NCBI GenBank assembly: GCA_030141605.1
Contig: JAQGDQ010001571.1
Coordinates: forward strand, 1 to 34,269
Direction of reading: 5' to 3'
Source: Tubiluchus corallicola
Taxonomy: Eukaryota; Priapulida; Priapulimorpha; Priapulimorphida; Tubiluchidae
Length of the DNA stretch: 34,269 nucleotides
Below are positions 1-8,147 of this stretch, piece by piece (positions within the stretch are counted from its first letter, which is position 1; every line of letters starts with the position of its first letter). Under the pieces are notes generated by a model that had not been told where the DNA came from, ran no database searches, and was given only the letters and a program-made list of their open reading frames with translations. Made by a program: the position numbers and the translations under genes.

Positions 1-683
1 GAATATAGACTATCTGACTCCTCAATCACTCCAAGGTCTTTCATATTTTGCACTTCCAAACGCACTGCTTCTCTTTGCGCTTGTGAAATGCGGTAAGGCT
101 TTTGAGAAATTGGTTTGTCAGAAGTAAGATTGATTTTGTGTTCAATTAGATTAGTTTTCCCAGGTACGTCGGAGAATACAATGGAGAATTTATCTAAAAG
201 CTCAGTTAATTCCTGTTGTTGTTGTTTAGACAGGTGAGTGGGTATTACCACATCTTTGACACTTTGTGTCGGTGTAACTAATGATGGAGGAAAACAATGA
301 TCAGGCATATCAGTTTCTTGTTTCAAAGACAACCAAATATCTGCATTATTGTCCTCACCTAGTTCAGGCTGCTTATCAGAAAAGTTTTTAAACTGTTCTT
401 CTCTTGGCAGGATACTTTGTGCATAGAGAATTGTCTTTGCATCACGGGAAATATATTCCTTTAGATTATTGATGTGAAAGCATTGGGATTTCTTTCCTTT
501 TTTCTGAATAGCTATCTCATATACATATTCAGATATTTTGCTCAACACCTCGTATGGACCTTGCCATATTTTGGTCAACTTCTTCTGAGAAGAGGGAAGC
601 AGAACTAGAACTTGCATGCCTGGTTCTAAAGACCTATGACGACTTTTTTGGTCATACCAGTCTTTTTGTGCAACTTTAGCCTG
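1..683 (-). pseudogene. Gypsy pol relic, integrase C-terminus to RT start (arm 1 copy)
   Basis: Reverse-complement copy of the relic described at 8148-8824. Read on the minus strand it encodes the same integrase C-terminal domain followed by the start of a reverse transcriptase. It differs by small changes, including 9 extra bases near 310 that keep the frame. It is cut by the window edge, so how far the RT continues is unknown. Confidence in the family is high because integrase- and RT-like stretches are joined in one frame. Confidence 0.85.
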
Positions 684-1132
684 CAACTACTATGTCAAAT
701 ACTGTAACGTCTGCAAGATACAGCCACAACTGTTGAATATTAAAACAAACGTTTATTAAACGAGGATCAGTTTAGATAACCATTTGAACAAAGCAAATCC
801 CACATTACATAACTTCTACCTCGTGATGAGCCCGCTTAAATAATAAGGGAAATCTTAGTAAGCACAAACATTAAAATATTAGCCACAGATAAGAAATACA
901 ACTTTGTACGGGCATTCACGCAATAACAACTTATTACCTTGAATAATATATTTATCTCGAGATGTAAATATTTGTAGGGACTTGTAAATAAGCAAGTGAT
1001 CTTATACACGTGATTTCACCGTTGCACACCTTTTGTGCTTCAAAGTCATACATAAATTCTCTCAGTCACGAGGTTTTACCCTGTTTGTTGCACGTGTCTA
1101 TGTGATCTTTATTTGCAATTCGGGAAATACTG
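684..1132. other. Non-coding segment upstream of duplicated exon 1 (arm 1)
   Basis: This A/T-rich stretch lies between the pol relic and the TATA-like box, and no ORF or RNA gene is visible. CACGTG E-box motifs occur near 1008 and 1092. The abrupt change at about 684-692 suggests an insertion boundary, possibly a solo LTR beginning TGTCAAAT, but no second end was identified. The same sequence is present in arm 2 (7699-8147). Confidence 0.5.
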
Positions 1133-1143
1133 CTATATATAAT
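1133..1143 (+). promoter_or_regulatory. TATA-like box before duplicated caspase exon 1
   Basis: CTATATATAAT lies 77 bases upstream of the ATG at 1220, a plausible TATA spacing for a short 5' UTR. The mirrored copy is at 7688-7698. If active, it would drive transcription rightwards across the spacer, antisense to caspase exons 2-4. This is inferred from position and sequence only. Confidence 0.4.
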
Positions 1144-1219
1144 ACGTGACGCAGCGCTGACTGTAGACTGAATTTTCAAATTTTAAACCGTGCTGACAGG
1201 AATTTTCAATTATTTTAAA

Positions 1220-1355
1220 ATGGATTTCTCGGTACTAGACTTGCCAGAGGTGAACGTGGATGATGACGCGTATAAAATGAATCACAGGCGAAGAGGGAAG
1301 GCTGTACTGATAAATAACGAGACATTTACAGATCCTGATCTGACTCCAAGAAAAG
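1220..1355 (+). pseudogene. Orphan second copy of caspase exon 1
   Basis: This exon is the mirror copy of exon 1 at 7476-7611, with an identical 45-codon reading. ATG at 1220 opens a short acidic prodomain (about 16 residues) followed by the caspase start motif (YKMNHRRRGKAVLINNETF). It ends at AAAAG|GTAACC, a good splice donor. The frame stays open into the intron to a stop at 1474. On this strand no caspase exon lies downstream in the window: exons 2-4 are on the other strand. The copy is therefore an orphan exon that could only start a truncated or antisense transcript. Read through, it would give an 84-residue product from the ATG. Confidence 0.8.
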
Positions 1356-1612
1356 GTAACCGTTATAATCTCTTATCCCCAAGAGAGCAAAGTGCTCATT
1401 TCTTTGTTCAAAGTTTTACGCGATTTTGTAAAAGTCGGAAACAACCAAAACTTGCTAACACGTATCAGAAATAAAGTTAATTCACATGTATAATACTTGT
1501 GAATCATTTGAAATTAAATCTAATTTAAGTACAATATGTTATTCGTTGTACATAGTATGAAACATGGAAACATTTAAAAGATTTGTTATATGAAAATGTA
1601 AATTGTTGATCT

Positions 1613-1663
1613 GAGCCTGCAAAAAGAGGCTCCTTTTTGTATATATGTTCCTTTTTGAATAAA
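1613..1663 (+). promoter_or_regulatory. Hairpin plus AATAAA polyadenylation signal (arm 1)
   Basis: GAGCCT / AGGCTC form a 6-bp stem around an 8-base A-rich loop at 1613-1632. AATAAA follows at 1658-1663, in the orientation of the orphan exon. The unspliced exon 1 reading (stop at 1474) would be followed by this signal. It could be a real premature polyadenylation site or the tail of an old element. The mirror copy is at 7168-7218. Confidence 0.35.
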
Positions 1664-1721
1664 GATCTCTTATATTAATATTCTTGGTATGGGCTTAATA
1701 TATTTATATATATATAAGATT

Positions 1722-2160
1722 CGAGGCTACAGCTCCGACGAGGGCGCCATTTGCGGCGATCTATATATCAAACGAAAGGTCTCGATCTAGTGTCCGGGCC
1801 CACCGGGAGGAACGGGGGGTGAAAAACCTCCAAAAATGGCCATTTTTCGGCCGTTTTTTGCAAAAGTTATACGGCTGAGATGTAGAGAACGGGAATGGGC
1901 CGAGGGGGGTGCTGGCTATGGATAGATAGCCCGTTCAGCGGTGGGTGTAGTAGGCCTATTTAGAATTCCCGAGAGGACCACGGCGTCCCGTAACGGGCGT
2001 TTTCCTGGACCCAACTCGCGATTTTTTCGAAATTTTGACCAAACAGCCTGCGGAAAAAACGTTCTAGCGGCGCCTGGTGGGACTCTCGGAAGGAGATATA
2101 CAGCTCTTTACAAAGAGGAAGAACAGGGCTACACGATGATGTGGGTTATATTTTAGGACA
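1722..2160. repeat. G+C-rich unknown block (arm 1)
   Basis: A roughly 440-bp G+C-rich island lies in A/T-rich surroundings, with sharp edges next to (TA)-rich DNA at about 1700-1720. It contains runs such as GGGCCCACCGGGAGG and GGAACGGGGGGTG and an open frame without an ATG. The partner block is 6671-7109, and the two differ by scattered substitutions around 1945-1995. It looks like part of a repeat family. I do not recognise it. Confidence 0.5.
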
Positions 2161-2690
2161 GGTCCACCGAGAGGAGTATCAACGAGTTAATTACGTGTTC
2201 TATTTTCGACAATTTTCGCTTAGAAAACTGTGCTGACGCATGCCATTGTGCTGACGTCATCCATTGTACTCTGCCTATAACTTTAATTCAGCAAAAAGCT
2301 GCTTTGGGTTAGTTAAACATACAGTAGGCACGAGTAAACGCTGCTGCTTTGCGTTAGGTAAGTAGGCAGGATGTTACGGGCTTTGTGTTATAAATGAGGA
2401 CTAGGTAGGATGTTCGCGTATTATTGATTATACGTGTGTTTATACGCAAAATTTTTTGCGGGGCCTCTGCAAGTTTTGTTTATTAATTTTGTTATAACAC
2501 GTATCATAACTTACCGTTTTTTCATTGACCTTTTGCTATTTGTTTCAATGGTGACCTTCGGTCTACACTTGACGAGGCCAAATTTTCCTATAGGTCAACA
2601 TGTAGTTAAAAATCTGTTGTGTTGAAATATGTGTTAATTTGGTTTGCAATAAATAGTAAAATACAACTATTCTTGTTTATTTAAAGAACG
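2161..2690. other. A/T-rich arm sequence, no gene
   Basis: No coding region is supported here. The partner stretch is 6150-6670. Near 2495 the arms differ: arm 2 has an (AAT)n run and a short insertion at 6345-6367 where arm 1 has different A/T-rich sequence. Short TGACGTCA-like and GCTGACG motifs occur around 2230-2260. Confidence 0.5.
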
Positions 2691-2814
2691 CACAAGTTTA
2701 CTCGCCATAACAAAACACATCGCGAAAAGTATATTGAGTCCAAGACGGTATACGGCTAATGTAGCCGTCTGATATGCCCTGAAATTTCGGCTTTTCTTCC
2801 GTCCCATTTGGTGA

Positions 2815-2900
2815 TCTAAAAGGAAGCCTTGAAAAAGATACAAAGAGGAAGATTGGTGATGGTATGGGCACCCAGAAGCGAGTCGGGTGAAGCCTATTAT
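2815..2900 (+). pseudogene. LINE C-terminal relic (arm 1)
   Basis: Plus-strand sequence reads a degenerate KKIQ...RL...GMG segment. It is homologous to the better LINE end at 5756-6010 on the minus strand, with at least one frameshift. It is cut at about 2900, where a GTG/GAT trinucleotide repeat begins. It is the inner, diverged end of the inverted repeat. Confidence 0.55.
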
Positions 2901-2907
2901 GAAGAGA

Positions 2908-3101
2908 TAGTGGTGGTGGCGGTGGTGGAGGTGGTGATGATGATGATGATAATGATGATGATGGTGGCGGTGGTGATGGTGGTGGTGCTGATGCTGATGA
3001 TGATGATGATGGTGGTGGTGGTAGTGGTAATGATGATGACGATGACGACGACGACGATAATGATGAGGATAGCAATGACCATGACGATGATGACGATGAA
3101 G
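2908..3101. repeat. Imperfect trinucleotide repeat (GTG/GAT/GAC)n
   Basis: About 190 bp of interrupted GTG, GAT and GAC triplets. The repeat opens long reading frames on both strands rich in Met/Val or Ser/Pro. These are repeat artefacts, not genes. It lies between caspase exon 4 and the arm 1 boundary, exactly where the missing caspase exons would be expected. Confidence 0.9.
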
Positions 3102-3156
3102 TCAAAAAGAGAAGAGGTATAAAGAGAAGGTGGAAAATTTCAAGTTTTTTACTTAC

Positions 3157-3310
3157 CTTCTACACAAGAATAACAAATTGAGAAATCAGAGTGAACAGGT
3201 AACTTAAAGAAACGTGGTGTGATGCCGCCAAACATACTCCCAGACGGACCATCTGTCGTCACATCTTCAATCACGTCTTCTCCATAATCAATTTTCTCCC
3301 CTCTACAGGT
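3157..3310 (-). CDS. Caspase exon 4 (active-site Cys and linker)
   Basis: The exon is preceded by TTTTCTTAG and followed by GTAAGTAAA. It starts with the codons for TCRGE, so the active site reads QTCRG across the exon 3/4 junction rather than the usual QACRG. An Asp- and Gly-rich interdomain linker follows (DVTTDGPSG), with Asp residues that could be processing sites, and then the KLPVHSDF strand and CYSCVEG. It ends in phase 1, needing a further exon that is not found. Confidence 0.85.
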
Positions 3311-6300
3311 CTAAGAAAAAAGAGAAATGATCATCTTTGTCCTGCAACTGTACAAACAAACAAGCAATAAACCTGGAACTTTTCTACTTTTCTGTTTCGA
3401 TTGTATTTTATAACTTCGTAATCAACACACACACAAAAAATTCTTTAAATTTTATTAACTTTTAAAAACAGTTAGATTGAATATTAGAAAAAAATATTTG
3501 AAAAAAATCGGAACATTTAACATCGCTTTCGTTCGGGTTTACTTAGTTTTACAAATTTATAGTTATGTGTCTATTAATTTTCACGAATTAATTCTATTAA
3601 TTATTATTTACAATTTTAGGAAAATTGCCTTTAATAAACTCTAAATGACTTTTAAATTAATTAGACATTGTGTGTGAACAAAAACTGACAATATTTAAAG
3701 AACATTTAGTATCGACAAAAGCGGTAAATTTTCAGACTAATAATAAAAACTAATAATAATTATAATAATATAATAATAATTATAATAATAATATAATAAT
3801 AATAATAACAATAATAACTTGAATAATAAAAATTTTAGGTTTCCCGATCAGAGTTTTGCAATTGTCTCCTGCCACTAGACCGGTGATTTCCTCCACCAGC
3901 GCCACCTTTCCGCATTTGCCTATGACGTAGGAGCTGCCACCTTTCTCACTTTCCAGGATAAACTTCCCGTTAACTGTTTCCGTGAAATAACTGCACTCCC
4001 AGGTGTTGCGTTGCCTCTCCAAAGCTTCCTTCTGATGCGGTTCTACTATGGTCCCTCCACCACCATGTGATGCAATCATGACAACTAAGCAGTCAGCATC
4101 ACTGTGGTCTTCTGCAGCAACTGAACCATAGATATGTGAAAAATACCCAAAATGTTAATAAAAAATTAAACGTGACCACTAGGGGTAAGCATCGAACGTT
4201 CAATTCGATTTGAACGAGTTTTTTTAGTTTGAATTTGATTCGAACCTAAAACTATAGATTCGAATAATTCAGCACTTCAGTCACATATGTTTCTTATCAT
4301 TAAAACAGATTGAAACAACATACAATTAGCATAATTTAGCTGTGATTTCTGAGCACAATTTTAAACGAATTATTAGTGGTTTTACAGTAGAACAAAATCG
4401 ACTAATATGCATGATCTTTGCAAGACTAATTTTTACTGGTAGTTCGAAAACTTGTTCGAAAATCTTTTAATCTCAATTCGAATTCGAAATATTGAGATTC
4501 GGCTATGTTCGAATTCGAGAGTCACAAATTCGATTCGAATTCGCTTTCTAGTAGAGATTGCTCTCCCCTAGTGACAGCATGAACAATAAGCAAATTAGTA
4601 TCAGAAAATCTTGTTACCACTGCCAAATTTCAGTTCTGCAACTTCCTTCTGCCTTCAAGCTTTTCCTTTCCTCTGTTCTTTTTTATTCCATTGCCTTTCT
4701 TAGCTTTTCTATGTACACCTACTGCTTTTTCGGATATTTTTCGGATATATCCTGTTTCTTTTTGGTTATGATTATTTCATCTGATCGTTTTTATCTGTTT
4801 TTTCTATCCCGTTGCCTTGTTGTTTCTTCTTTAATATTAAAAAAAAGTTGTTTTTTTCCTTTTAAGCCAGGTGATGTAATATGTGTCTTATTACCTTTGT
4901 TCATAGTTTTCATAATGTCTTCCATGGAATAGTCAATGCATTCATCAACTTCAAATCCAAGAGTCTCAAAGCACTTCCTCATATTTTCCACATCTCGTCT
5001 TGAGGCTGTTAAAAATAGAATAACATTAAAGGAAGACTGGCCGGTTGTTTAGACTCAATCTCATTTTAATTTTCTGTCCAAAATATACATTTTCTTGCCT
5101 ATAAAAGTTAACAATCGTTCCATATATTTGAATAATTAGCTTAGAAAGTTAATTAACGGCAACCGAACACAGCTATTGCTTACGTCAGAAACTAACCAGT
5201 TTGTGCGATGGCAGGCATCTCCTTTGCACGTCAAGCATATTCGCATAAGTGTTACTGCTTAAACGCATGATGTCACGAAAGTGGGCTCTACGTCATATGA
5301 CGTCAGAAAGTAACACAGCAGTTCATGATCATGGTTATCACGCTACTGCCTTCTATTTATCGGCCACGCGAATGTGACAAAAAAGGCACCGCTGCCAATC
5401 TTTGTAGATTCACTGAGCCACGCATAGCTTTGAAAGTTTAACAAAATTTGAGTATCCGAGGTAATTATTATTTTATCTAAACTTTGATTTAAACAGAGAC
5501 TTTTGTAATTTTCAATATTTTAGAGCATTCTTTATTCTGAACTCCGGAAATCCAGTTTTCTTTTAACGAGGATGAAAGGCAATAAACAGATTGACGAAGA
5601 ATACTGTTTAGCGGTAATAGTTGCAAAACAAATTATCACCGAGCCTAAGAAAAGTGAATACATTGGCAAAAGCACAAATTAGTCAAACTGCTCAAAAGCA
5701 GGGCCGGGTTATGACCTTTTGGAGTCCCTTTCTTCTTCTTCTTCCCAGCTTTTCTCTATGCGGGGTCGCCGTTGTGAATAAGTTTTCTCCATGCATTCCT
5801 GTTGTTGACCATCTCTTCATTTATGTTCTTATCTCTAAGGTCTCCATTTATGCATTCAAACCATCTCAGCTTGGGTCGTCCTCTTTTTCTATTTCCCAGC
5901 ACTTCCATTTCCATGGCCTCCCTTCCCACGTGATCTTCCCCGACTCTCCTTCTCAGGTGCCCATACCATCGCAATCTTGCCTCTTGTATCTTTTTCGAGG
6001 CTTCCTTTTGGAGTCCGTATGGGACGACGAAATTATGAGGCCCTTATCAGACGAAGCCACGTCTAACTCGCCCATACCGTCTTGAATATTATCTTTTCTC
6101 GCGATGTGTTTTAGTGACGTTTACATAACTTGAAGTAAACTTATTACAAATTCTTTAAATAAACAAGAATAGTTGTATTTTACTATTTATTGCAAACCAA
6201 ATTAACACATATTTCAACACAACAGATTTTTAACTACATGTTGACCTATAGGAAAATTTGGCCTCGTCAAGTGTAGACCGAAGGTCACCATTGAAACAAA

Positions 6301-7611
6301 TAGCAAAAGGTCAATGAAAAAACGGTAAGTTATGATACGTGTTATAATAATAATAATAATAAACTAGCAAAGGCCCCGCAAAAGATTTTGCGTATAAATA
6401 CACGTGTAATCAATAATATGCGAACATCCTACCTAGTCCTCATTTATAACACAAAGCCCATAACATCCTGCCTACTTACCTAACGCAAAACCTATACACG
6501 TGCCTACTGTATGTTTAACTAACCCAAAGCAGCTTTTTGCTGAATTAAAGTTATAGGCAGAGTACAATGGATGACGTCAGCACAATGGCATGCGTCAGCA
6601 CAGTTTTCTAAGCGAAAATTGTCGAAAATAGAACACGTAATTAACTCGTTGATACTCCTCTCGGTGGACCTGTCCTAAAATATAACCCACATCATCGTGT
6701 AGCCCTGTTCTTCCTCTTTGTAAAGAGCTGTATATCTCCTTCCGAGAGTCCCACCAGGCGCCGCTAGAACGTTTTTTCCGCAGGCTGTTTGGTCAAAATT
6801 TCGAAAAAATCGCGAGTTGGGTCCAGGAAAACGCCCGTTACGGGACACCTTGGTCCTCTCGCGAATTCTAAATACGCCTATGACACCCACCGCTGAACGG
6901 GCTATCTATCCATAGCCAGCACCCCCCTCGGCCCATTCCCGTTCTCTACATCTCAGCCGTATAACTTTTGCAAAAAACGGCCGAAAAATGGCCATTTTTG
7001 GAGGTTTTTCACCCCCCGTTCCTCCCGGTGGGCCCGGACACTAGATCGAGACCTTTCGTTTGATATATAGATCGCCGCAAATGGCGCCCTCGTCGGAGCT
7101 GTAGCCTCGAATCTTATATATATATAAATATATTAAGCCCATACCAAGAATATTAATATAAGAGATCTTTATTCAAAAAGGAACATATATACAAAAAGGA
7201 GCCTCTTTTTGCAGGCTCAGATCAACAATTTACATTTTCATATAACAAATCTTTTAAATGTTTCCATGTTTCATACTATGTACAACGAATAACATATTGT
7301 ACTTAAATTAGATTTAATTTCAAATGATTCACAAGTATTATACATGTGAATTAACTTTATTTCTGATACGTGTTAGCAAGTTTTGGTTGTTTCCGACTTT
7401 TACAAAATCGCGTAAAACTTTGAACAAAGAAATGAGCACTTTGCTCTCTTGGGGATAAGAGATTATAACGGTTACCTTTTCTTGGAGTCAGATCAGGATC
7501 TGTAAATGTCTCGTTATTTATCAGTACAGCCTTCCCTCTTCGCCTGTGATTCATTTTATACGCGTCATCATCCACGTTCACCTCTGGCAAGTCTAGTACC
7601 GAGAAATCCAT
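3157..7611 (-). CDS. Caspase-like gene, exons 1-4 (3' exons missing)
   Basis: A cysteine protease of the caspase family is encoded by four exons: 7476-7611, 4895-5005, 3819-4120 and 3157-3310. Every border is AG/GT and the codon phases join (G|CC, G|TT, CAA|ACC). They yield about 234 residues: a short prodomain without CARD or DED, the RRGKAVLINNE strand, LGFEV, the catalytic His in SHGG, the KPKIFIIQ strand, the catalytic Cys in QTCRG, and the KLPVHSDF...CYSCVEG stretch preceding the small subunit. The short prodomain fits an effector caspase of caspase-3/7 type. The remaining p10 exons (normally starting YYSWRN-like) are absent: a LINE relic, a trinucleotide repeat and arm 1 occupy the space. 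The gene is therefore probably 3'-truncated by rearrangement, unless the last exons lie beyond position 1. Confidence 0.85.
3738..3818. repeat. (AAT)n microsatellite at the exon 3 donor
   Basis: An interrupted TAA/AAT repeat of about 80 bp ends directly against the caspase exon 3 boundary. On the gene strand the donor reads CAA|GTTATTATTG, so the splice site itself is made of repeat sequence. Confidence 0.85.
3819..4120 (-). CDS. Caspase exon 3 (active-site His, with an insertion)
   Basis: The acceptor is TATGGTTCAG at 4121-4130. The exon encodes AAEDHSDADCLVVMIASHGG, with the catalytic His, and ends at GKPKIFIIQ. Between His and the KPK strand lie about 85 residues where caspases usually have about 40-45. 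The extra segment (roughly positions 3950-4040, containing ERQRNTWECSYF and NGKFILESEKGG) is charged and not recognisable. The donor GTTATT is weak. Confidence 0.88.
4172..4578. mobile_element. hAT-type MITE (391 bp) in caspase intron 2
   Basis: Terminal inverted repeats TAGGGGTAAGCA (4180-4191) and its partner TGCTCTCCCCTA (4559-4570) match at 10 of 12 positions. They are flanked by degenerate 8-bp target duplications, GTGACCAC (4172-4179) and GTGACAGC (4571-4578). TIRs of the form TAGGGGT..GCA with 8-bp duplications are typical of hAT elements. The interior has many TTCGAAT motifs in both orientations and no coding capacity. Confidence 0.8.
4895..5005 (-). CDS. Caspase exon 2
   Basis: The acceptor is TTTTTAACAG and the donor is G|GTAATA. 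The 111-nt exon encodes SRRDVENMRKCFETLGFEV, the conserved helix and strand after the caspase start motif, followed by an acidic helix ending MKTMNK. The phases join exon 1 (G|CC) and exon 3 (G|TT) without a break. An ATG-initiated reading beyond the donor into the intron is not meaningful. Confidence 0.9.
5006..5755. other. Caspase intron 1, inner part
   Basis: This is A/T-rich intronic sequence without recognisable genes. A TGACGTCA-like site is near 5297 and several TGACGT motifs cluster at 5265-5310. No element ends were identified. Confidence 0.5.
5756..6010 (-). pseudogene. LINE (non-LTR retrotransposon) C-terminal fragment
   Basis: The minus-strand frame encodes KKIQEARLRWYGHLRRR, then GNRKRGRPKLRWFE and WRKLIHNGDPA before a stop at 5756. 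This RWYGH...RGRPK.RW...W..I...GDP arrangement is the common C-terminus of many animal non-LTR reverse transcriptase proteins. Only about 80 residues remain, and the RT domain itself is absent. It forms the innermost part of arm 2; its degenerate mirror copy is at 2815-2900. Confidence 0.85.
6671..7109. repeat. G+C-rich unknown block (arm 2)
   Basis: Mirror copy of the block at 1722-2160, lying in caspase intron 1 on the gene strand. It has an open frame of about 71 codons without an ATG in both arms. Since the two blocks differ by substitutions within the frame and lack a start codon, coding is not supported. Confidence 0.5.
7168..7218 (-). promoter_or_regulatory. Hairpin plus AATAAA inside caspase intron 1
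   Basis: Mirror of 1613-1663, on the caspase strand about 300 bases past the exon 1 donor. It could permit premature polyadenylation of the caspase transcript, giving a short product ending at 7357. This is inferred from sequence only. Confidence 0.35.
7476..7611 (-). CDS. Caspase exon 1 (start codon, prodomain)
   Basis: The ATG at 7609-7611 is chosen because it is the first ATG after the TATA-like box and is followed by a short prodomain and the caspase start motif RRGKAVLINNE. The exon ends at 7476 with AAAAG|GTAACC in phase 1, matching the acceptor phase of exon 2. The identical orphan copy is at 1220-1355. Confidence 0.85.
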
Positions 7612-7687
7612 TTTAAAATAATTGAAAATTCCTGTCAGCACGGTTTAAAATTTGAAAATTCAGTCTACAGTCAGCGCTGCGTCACGT

Positions 7688-7698
7688 ATTATATATAG
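7688..7698 (-). promoter_or_regulatory. TATA-like box of the caspase gene
   Basis: On the minus strand this reads CTATATATAAT, 77 bases upstream of the ATG. CACGTG motifs lie further upstream. Identical to the arm 1 copy at 1133-1143. Confidence 0.4.
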
Positions 7699-8147
7699 CA
7701 GTATTTCCCGAATTGCAAATAAAGATCACATAGACACGTGCAACAAACAGGGTAAAACCTCGTGACTGAGAGAATTTATGTATGACTTTGAAGCACAAAA
7801 GGTGTGCAACGGTGAAATCACGTGTATAAGATCACTTGCTTATTTACAAGTCCCTACAAATATTTACATCTCGAGATAAATATATTATTCAAGGTAATAA
7901 GTTGTTATTGCGTGAATGCCCGTACAAAGTTGTATTTCTTATCTGTGGCTAATATTTTAATGTTTGTGCTTACTAAGATTTCCCTTATTATTTAAGCGGG
8001 CTCATCACGAGGTAGAAGTTATGTAATGTGGGATTTGCTTTGTTCAAATGGTTATCTAAACTGATCCTCGTTTAATAAACGTTTGTTTTAATATTCAACA
8101 GTTGTGGCTGTATCTTGCAGACGTTACAGTATTTGACATAGTAGTTG
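7699..8147. other. Upstream segment of caspase exon 1 (arm 2)
   Basis: Mirror of 684-1132. It is non-coding and A/T-rich, and ends abruptly at the pol relic (GTAGTTGCAG|GCTAAAG). Nothing else is recognisable. Confidence 0.45.

Larger units (their letters stand above)
1..2900. repeat. Arm 1 of large inverted repeat (palindrome)
   Basis: This stretch is the reverse complement of about 5938-8821. Position 1 pairs with 8821, 681 with 8150, 1190 with 7641 and 2688 with 6151, so only small indels separate the arms. Positions 1-2688 are nearly identical to the partner, while 2689-2900 still align but with many substitutions. The arm is cut by the window start, so its true outer end is not visible. 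It carries a gypsy pol relic, a promoter-like region, a caspase exon 1, a G+C-rich block and a LINE 3' relic. Confidence 0.95.

Noticed and set aside
1941-2156. 71-codon open frame in the G+C-rich block, also at 6675-6890
   Set aside because: It has no ATG, and the differences between arms change residues freely; high G+C reduces chance stops.
2698-3122. Long Ser/Pro-rich and Met/Val-rich reading frames on both strands
   Set aside because: They are produced by the GTG/GAT/GAC trinucleotide repeat; no start context, domain or conservation supports a protein.
5621-6085. 154-codon plus-strand frame
   Set aside because: It is antisense to a recognisable LINE C-terminal fragment.
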